In this document: one piece after another, positions 41,908 to 45,146 of the stretch
How positions within the stretch are numbered: the stretch's first letter is position 1
Layout of the letters: each line of letters starts with the position of its first letter
Assembly (NCBI GenBank): GCA_902589475.1
Contig: CACITD010000017.1
Coordinates: forward strand, 1 to 45,146
Direction of reading: 5' to 3'
DNA: 45,146 nt
From: an uncultured Alphaproteobacteria bacterium
Lineage (GTDB): Bacteria > Pseudomonadota > Alphaproteobacteria > Thalassobaculales > Thalassobaculaceae
Translations under genes and position numbers: made by a program
The notes under the pieces: generated by a model
Database searches by the model: none
What the model was told of the DNA's origin: nothing
What the model saw: the letters and a program-made list of their open reading frames with translations, nothing else

Positions 41908-42399
41908 TTACTTTCTTTCTATAAAACAAGAGATTGGAAGACATTTAGCTGAGATACCCCGGATTAACTTATTAAAGTCGCATTTAAAAACTATATTTGG
42001 ATGGCCAGCAGCAGCCCAGACCTCACTATACTGTAACAAAGTTGAGTCAAAATATGTTTCAAGCTTAGTTTGATGTCCTAGAGGTGAAATCCCACCAATT
42101 GCAAAACCGGTACGGTTTTTTACGTCCGTGGGTTTTGCCAGAGTCAAATTTGCATTTAAAACGTTAGAGGTTTCTAGTAGATCAATATTATTCGAGCCAG
42201 ACACTAAAAAAAGGATAAGCGCATTTGTATCGGTGTTAACAACAATTATTGACTTGATGATTTGAGCTGCAATGCAGCCACATGCTTGGGCAGCGTCATC
42301 TGCTGTTCGAGTTGATGATGGCATTTCTAAGATATCGATACTTAAACCTAATTCCTTAGCTGCCCTTAAAACGCGGGCTGTGCTCTTGCCATGCTCCAT
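41908..42399 (-). CDS. YbaK/EbsC (aminoacyl-tRNA deacylase-like) protein
   Basis: The 163-residue protein is a YbaK/ProX-superfamily domain, the fold that hydrolyses mischarged aminoacyl-tRNAs such as Cys-tRNA(Pro). Marks are STRTADDAAQACGCIAAQII, with the conserved lysine in QIIKSIIVVN, and AIGGISPLGHQTKLETYFD (the GGxSPxGH signature). The length is that of free-standing YbaK-type proteins. The specific tRNA is not predictable. It starts at ATG 42399 and is divergent from the gene at 42505 across a 105-base region. Confidence 0.9.
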   Translation of the reverse strand: MEHGKSTARVLRAAKELGLSIDILEMPSSTRTADDAAQACGCIAAQIIKSIIVVNTDTNALILFLVSGSNNIDLLETSNVLNANLTLAKPTDVKNRTGFAIGGISPLGHQTKLETYFDSTLLQYSEVWAAAGHPNIVFKCDFNKLIRGISAKCLPISCFIERK

Positions 42400-42504
42400 A
42401 ATTTTTGTCCATTTGTTGCCTGTAATAAATAGTCTTTTATTCTAATGAGATTGTTTGATAATATGAATGCTGAAGTCATTTTTTAAACAAGGTGAGGGTG
42501 TAAT

Positions 42505-42750
42505 ATGTCGGCTTTTTATAAGCCTGATCTTGAAACGGAGTTGGACAGTCCTTTCGTTAGAGATGAAGAAGATAAATTAATCAGAAGGTCATATTGGCTA
42601 GATAAAAGTGATAAATCACTCGTTATGATTATGACAAACGGTATTGGTTCTAAACTTACAAATGATGAGAAGAGGGCTCACCTCTTAGATCTCAACAAAG
42701 AAAGTTTAATCGATGAAATCTGTGTTCAAGAGATCCTTCCACCCGAATAA
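42505..42750 (+). CDS. Hypothetical small acidic protein
   Basis: This unrecognised 81-residue acidic protein begins SAFYKPDLETELDSPFVRDE. A YWLDKSDKSLVMIMTNGIG segment follows, then a helical LTNDEKRAHLLDLNKESLID tail. It has no signal or membrane helix. AAGGTGAGGGTG before ATG 42505 is a strong ribosome binding site, supporting a real gene. It is the first of several small unknown genes that end at the GFA gene. The 209-base gap after it (42751-42959) has no convincing ORF. Confidence 0.65.
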   Translation: MSAFYKPDLETELDSPFVRDEEDKLIRRSYWLDKSDKSLVMIMTNGIGSKLTNDEKRAHLLDLNKESLIDEICVQEILPPE

Positions 42751-42959
42751 CACTCAAAGATGCAACAAATGGAAAGGTTCATAATCGTTTCTGGTTCATC
42801 CAGTTAAAAACTCTCAAATTGGTACCCTTTTCATCAAGTAGAGCGGTGTGTTTGCACAAATAAAACGTGTGCCATGTTCGTTTTAGAAAGAGAGTTTACA
42901 AGATCACTTAACTTGTGGCTTAGAAACACCAAAAGAAATCTGATACCATTGGGAATAAC

Positions 42960-43169
42960 GTGAATAAAAAAATACTTGAAACACTATTGAGTTTTCTTCT
43001 TTTTGGGTCTGGTGCAACAGGTCTTATGATGATCTGGGTGTTGATAGCCGAATATAAAGTTGATGATTGGATCGTGTGGCCACCTGTTTTGCTTACGGTG
43101 TCAATTGTTATGTTTTTCCTTTCGTGGAGCATCTTGAATTTTATTAAGAGAAAAAATAGAGAAGAGTGA
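42960..43169 (+). CDS. Small two-helix membrane protein, unknown
   Basis: The 69-residue product has helices at about residues 5-27 (LLSFLLFGSGATGLMMIWVL) and 37-60 (VWPPVLLTVSIVMFFLSWSI), and a basic tail ending FIKRKNREE. It starts at GTG 42960 with a GGGAATA upstream. The topology is probably an inner-membrane hairpin. It lies just upstream of the NTF2-like gene, 25 bases away, and both may be one transcript. The function is unknown; the helix content gives moderate support for a real gene. Confidence 0.6.
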   Translation: MNKKILETLLSFLLFGSGATGLMMIWVLIAEYKVDDWIVWPPVLLTVSIVMFFLSWSILNFIKRKNREE

Positions 43170-43183
43170 AGTAGCTAGTTTTT

Positions 43184-43190
43184 GAGAGGA
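43184..43190 (+). promoter_or_regulatory. Ribosome binding site positioned for an ATT start
   Basis: GAGAGGA is placed 4-5 bases before ATT 43195 and about 70 bases before the first conventional start codon of the frame, so it decides the start of the NTF2-like gene. Confidence 0.6.
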
Positions 43191-43194
43191 AAAA

Positions 43195-43581
43195 ATTAAT
43201 AATATCAATAAAATAGACGAAAAAGCTAATGATATCGTCAAAGGCTACATTTCCGCATTGAATGAGCGGAGTGTAGCCTCACTGGAAAGATATCTCCATT
43301 TCCCTCACACGCGAGTAATGCTAGATGGAGAGTCAAGATGCTGGGAGACTGCGAGAAAATATATAGATGATTTTCAAAGTCGCTTAGAAGAAGATAGTTG
43401 GCACTCTACTGAGCTGCTTAGCGTTGACACTGAGATCATCTCAAAAAAGAAATGCCACACCCGCATCAGCTTTAAACGTTTAAGAAGAGACGGTAGCATT
43501 ATAAACACATACCATTCTCTGTATGTAATTACTGAGAAAAACAAAAGTTGGGGCATTCTCTTTGGTTCAGGGACAGGTTAA
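43195..43581 (+). CDS. NTF2-like (SnoaL-type) small protein, probable ATT start
   Basis: The family-like fold begins well upstream of the first ATG/GTG/TTG in this frame. From ATT 43195 the product would be 128 residues, (M)NNINKIDEKANDIVKGYIS, then ALNERSVASLERYLHFPHTR. That region and the downstream blocks WETARKYIDDFQSRL, WHSTELLSVD and HTRISFKRLRRDGSI resemble a known NTF2-like group with AxxYLxALN...LHFPHxR. GAGAGGA at 43184-43190 lies directly before ATT, and TGA at 43183-43185 closes the frame. The internal TTG 43258 has no ribosome binding site and would cut off helix 1. Such domains bind small ligands or act as isomerase-like enzymes; no role is predicted. A sequencing error hiding an ATG remains possible. 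Confidence 0.7.
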   Translation: MNNINKIDEKANDIVKGYISALNERSVASLERYLHFPHTRVMLDGESRCWETARKYIDDFQSRLEEDSWHSTELLSVDTEIISKKKCHTRISFKRLRRDGSIINTYHSLYVITEKNKSWGILFGSGTG

Positions 43582-43585
43582 CTGT

Positions 43586-43619
43586 CTGGGTTGAAAATTA
43601 GATTACCCCAGTTTTGTTT
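43586..43619 (+). terminator. Weak terminator between convergent small genes
   Basis: CTGGG (43586-43590) pairs with CCCAG (43607-43611), and a bulge allows one more pair. TTTTGTTT follows at 43612-43619. The short stem makes it a moderate candidate for the NTF2-like gene. Confidence 0.4.
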
Positions 43620-43630
43620 GATGCTTGTGA

Positions 43631-43837
43631 TTATGCAAACCCTTTGCTCGATGGCAATGGCATTTGGATATTTCTAGCTGGTCTTACTGATGTCTTAGTT
43701 TTGCTTTCAAATAGATTTTGAATAGCGTTTACGAATGCCGCGGACTGAAGTCTTTTGGCTCGGCGGTGTGCTTCCTCGATTTCTTCGATTGAGAGTACAT
43801 GTGACTGGTATAATGGGTCTTTTTGATATTCGTACAT
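43631..43837 (-). CDS. Small alphaproteobacterial-type hypothetical protein
   Basis: The 68-residue basic, helical protein reads IEEIEEAHRRAKRLQSAAFV in its centre, then NAIQNLFESKTKTSV. This pattern resembles short arginine-rich alphaproteobacterial proteins (RSP_7527-like, often confused with DUF1127), but the match is only by eye. AAGGACA lies just before ATG 43837, supporting expression. A longer minus-strand frame overlapping it (43707-44045) is a shadow. The downstream region to 44091 has no good gene. Confidence 0.6.
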   Translation of the reverse strand: MYEYQKDPLYQSHVLSIEEIEEAHRRAKRLQSAAFVNAIQNLFESKTKTSVRPARNIQMPLPSSKGFA

Positions 43838-44091
43838 TTTTTGTCCTTACATTTTTCGTTGATTGATCAGGTATGTAATGTTGGGGGTGCTGTATGCCAA
43901 GAGCTGTTAAAGCAACCCTGAGATGCAAAAAACACATAGCTTTTGCACTAAAAAAATACCGGATATATTTTGATAAAATATAGCAACTAAGCGAATAAGA
44001 GCTCGATGAGGTTTGAAAAGGTTGCATTATTGCCTGATAAGACAAACCAATTTATAAATGTGTTACCAGGAGATATTGTGAGGAATTAACT

Positions 44092-44397
44092 ATGAGTGCG
44101 TATTTAATAGTCAGAGCCGAAGTTGATCCATCGGTCAGAGAAGGTTTCGACACTTGGTATCAGAATGAGCATTTACCCGACGCAGTAAAAGCATTCAAAG
44201 CATTAAGCGCTAAGCGGGGCTGGAGTGAGGTAGAGGATAATGTCCACATAGCATTCTACGAATTTCCCGATGCAAATACCGCTAATAATATAGCTTCTTC
44301 TGATACCATAAAGGAGTTTATAAAAGAATTTGATCGTCATTGGGAAGGCAAAGTGACTAGGTCACGTGATGTGGTGGAGTTTTCTCAAAAGATTTGA
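44092..44397 (+). CDS. Small dimeric alpha/beta-barrel-like protein (EthD/DUF4286-type)
   Basis: The 101-residue protein looks like a ferredoxin-like dimeric barrel. A beta strand (YLIVRAEVD) is followed by DTWYQNEHLPDAVKAFKALS, like the W-x-EHxP helix seen in EthD and related domains, then VHIAFYEFPDANTA and a final helix with RSRDVVEF. AGGA lies seven bases before ATG 44092. The stop codon abuts the stop codon of the opposing GFA gene with no base between. Possible role: small-molecule oxygenase or binding helper; not assigned. Confidence 0.75.
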   Translation: MSAYLIVRAEVDPSVREGFDTWYQNEHLPDAVKAFKALSAKRGWSEVEDNVHIAFYEFPDANTANNIASSDTIKEFIKEFDRHWEGKVTRSRDVVEFSQKI

Positions 44398-44793
44398 CTA
44401 TATCTTCTTTAAATTTGTTATATCGGTTACCCAATCTAGCGCCGAATTAAAAAAGGCCTGTTGTCTGGGTATTAAGCTTTCTCGCTGATCCACGGTTCCA
44501 ACTCTGATGCCAAAACGTCCTGGCTGTCCGTCCGCTGGTTTTGCGTAGATTCTCGTTCCGCAGGTGGAACAAAATGCAAGACTTCTCCGCGCCCCGCTAT
44601 CAGCAATCTTTTCAAAGTAGGTAAGTTTACCATCCTCCAGAATAAATTCTTCGTTAGTTACGCCTACCACCACCCCGTAGGCGGTCCCTGAGTTAATTTG
44701 ACAGTCTGTGCAATGGCAAATTGTAACAGTTTTAGGGTCTATAGTCGCCGTGTATCGAATCTTTTTACAAAAACAGCCTCCGGTAATTCTCAT
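44398..44793 (-). CDS. GFA (CENP-V/glutathione-dependent formaldehyde-activating) family protein
   Basis: The 131-residue zinc-binding protein has the Mss4-like fold of the GFA family. It shows ITGGCFCKKIRYTA (C7, C9), then ICHCTDCQINSGTAYG (C26, C28, C31) and FCSTCGTRIYAKPADG (C75, C78), all expected zinc ligands. The usual GGCxCGxVRY has lysine at the glycine position. Members are annotated as S-(hydroxymethyl)glutathione synthase, but most have unknown substrates, so no gene symbol is given. It starts at ATG 44793. Confidence 0.92.
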   Translation of the reverse strand: MRITGGCFCKKIRYTATIDPKTVTICHCTDCQINSGTAYGVVVGVTNEEFILEDGKLTYFEKIADSGARRSLAFCSTCGTRIYAKPADGQPGRFGIRVGTVDQRESLIPRQQAFFNSALDWVTDITNLKKI

Positions 44794-44957
44794 TTAAAAA
44801 CTCCACAACTCATTAAACGAAAACACTATTTATAAATTATTATAGAAATCTATACGGGTAGTTTTAAGCTGTAATGTAAAACTGTATAATAGTTTGGATT
44901 GAAAAGTAATCTTTCAATTATTTGAAATTATGTTGTTGAAGGGCTGTTACTGCACCA

Positions 44958-45101
44958 ATGAAGCTAGCCAAAGATACTAAAATTATGATCCGGCAGTCGC
45001 CAAAAGCACGTAAACGGCTGGAGAAAGTCATTGATAAATATCCAGGAGACGCCATAGCGCTGTTGAGACGCTGGTTGCAAGAGCGTAATGTTAAAAAATA
45101 G
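44958..45101 (+). CDS. 47-residue ORF resembling the FliF C-terminal (FliG-binding) segment
   Basis: This short frame has an ATG at 44958 and a TAG at 45099. The peptide's second half reads KRLEKVIDKYPGDAIALLRR, then WLQERNVKK. It resembles the end of FliF/M-ring proteins (a V..LV..xPExAxxxLRxWL helix pair that binds FliG) and similar short basic proteins. The likeness is by eye, and no full FliF is present. A weak GAAGGG lies 14 bases before the ATG, so translation is uncertain; ATG 44985 is an alternative. The frame has no internal stop and its composition fits coding DNA. Confidence 0.45.
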   Translation: MKLAKDTKIMIRQSPKARKRLEKVIDKYPGDAIALLRRWLQERNVKK

Positions 45102-45146
45102 TGTTGATCAGGCGGTCTTTTACATATTTATAACTTCGGGTAGTAT

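Noticed and set aside
43707-44045. 112-residue minus-strand ORF
   Set aside because: Composition is non-coding-like, it lacks a ribosome binding site, and it overlaps the better supported 43631-43837 gene in another frame.
44006-44089. 27-codon ORF ending two bases before the 44092 gene, a possible leader peptide
   Set aside because: No strong ribosome binding site and no attenuator-like codon run or stem pair; too short to support.
1-45146. CRISPR arrays, insertion sequences, integrases or attachment sites, including at the tRNA-Lys 3' end
   Set aside because: No regularly spaced repeats, transposase or integrase motifs, and no duplicated tRNA 3' end were seen.

Overview
The window is a compact, AT-rich (roughly 40% GC by eye), gene-dense stretch of a bacterial chromosome. 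Two blocks point to an alphaproteobacterium: gyrA followed by coaD, and DUF502 / recG / sdhE / mfd. Two TRAP-type solute-binding proteins, several CoA-ester enzymes (CaiB/BaiF, HMG-CoA-lyase-like, CitE-like, PaaG-like, acyl-CoA synthetase), MmgE/PrpD, F420-type oxidoreductases and FAD amine/amino-acid oxidases suggest a marine, organic-acid-using heterotroph, perhaps SAR116 or another uncultured Rhodospirillales-like lineage. That placement is inference. I see no phage, integrase, insertion sequence or CRISPR array. No gene-free gap exceeds about 300 bases. The largest gaps (39868-40129, 43838-44091, 31230-31453, 36612-36836, 5403-5612, 42751-42959, 2121-2323) hold only promoters, hairpins or nothing I recognise.

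Layout. 1-2120: end of gyrA, coaD, tRNA-Lys. 2324-10000: a MOSC protein, an AhpD/CMD-like protein, a 2-oxoglutarate/Fe(II) oxygenase coupled to a signal-less NMT1-like binding protein, and, divergent from that pair, a complete TRAP transporter (binding protein, small and large permease) facing an MmgE/PrpD gene. 10134-18996: stand-alone HldC-type nucleotidyltransferase, a PilZ-like/unknown gene pair, DUF502, recG, sdhE, mfd and a FrnE-like DsbA protein. 19088-31229: acyl-CoA synthetase, P1-family (NylC/DmpA-like) N-terminal-nucleophile hydrolase, prfC, FAD oxidoreductase, gluconokinase and 6-phosphogluconate dehydrogenase, a second FAD oxidoreductase, ketopantoate reductase, YaiI-like protein, PaaG-like enoyl-CoA hydratase/isomerase and an SDR. 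31454-41833: an orphan TRAP binding protein with a strong terminator, an LLM-class F420-type oxidoreductase, a TcuA-like flavoprotein, a CitE-like lyase, small unknowns, a DDN/DUF385 protein, a CaiB/BaiF CoA-transferase coupled to an HMG-CoA-lyase-like enzyme, and a D-aminoacylase-type amidohydrolase. 41908-45146: YbaK-type deacylase and a run of small poorly known genes, including one that appears to start with ATT and one 47-residue ORF resembling the FliG-binding tail of FliF.

How the genes fit together. gnd and gntK are nearly fused and would carry gluconate through 6-phosphogluconate to ribulose 5-phosphate. The TRAP system at 5.6-8.6 kb, the PrpD gene, and the CoA-transferase/lyase/CitE/TcuA set at 31-40 kb look like uptake and breakdown of short branched or tricarboxylic acids, but no substrate can be named from sequence. 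Gene orientation switches very often: there are twelve convergent protein-gene junctions, several with 0-21 bases between stop codons and only one with a strong intrinsic terminator.
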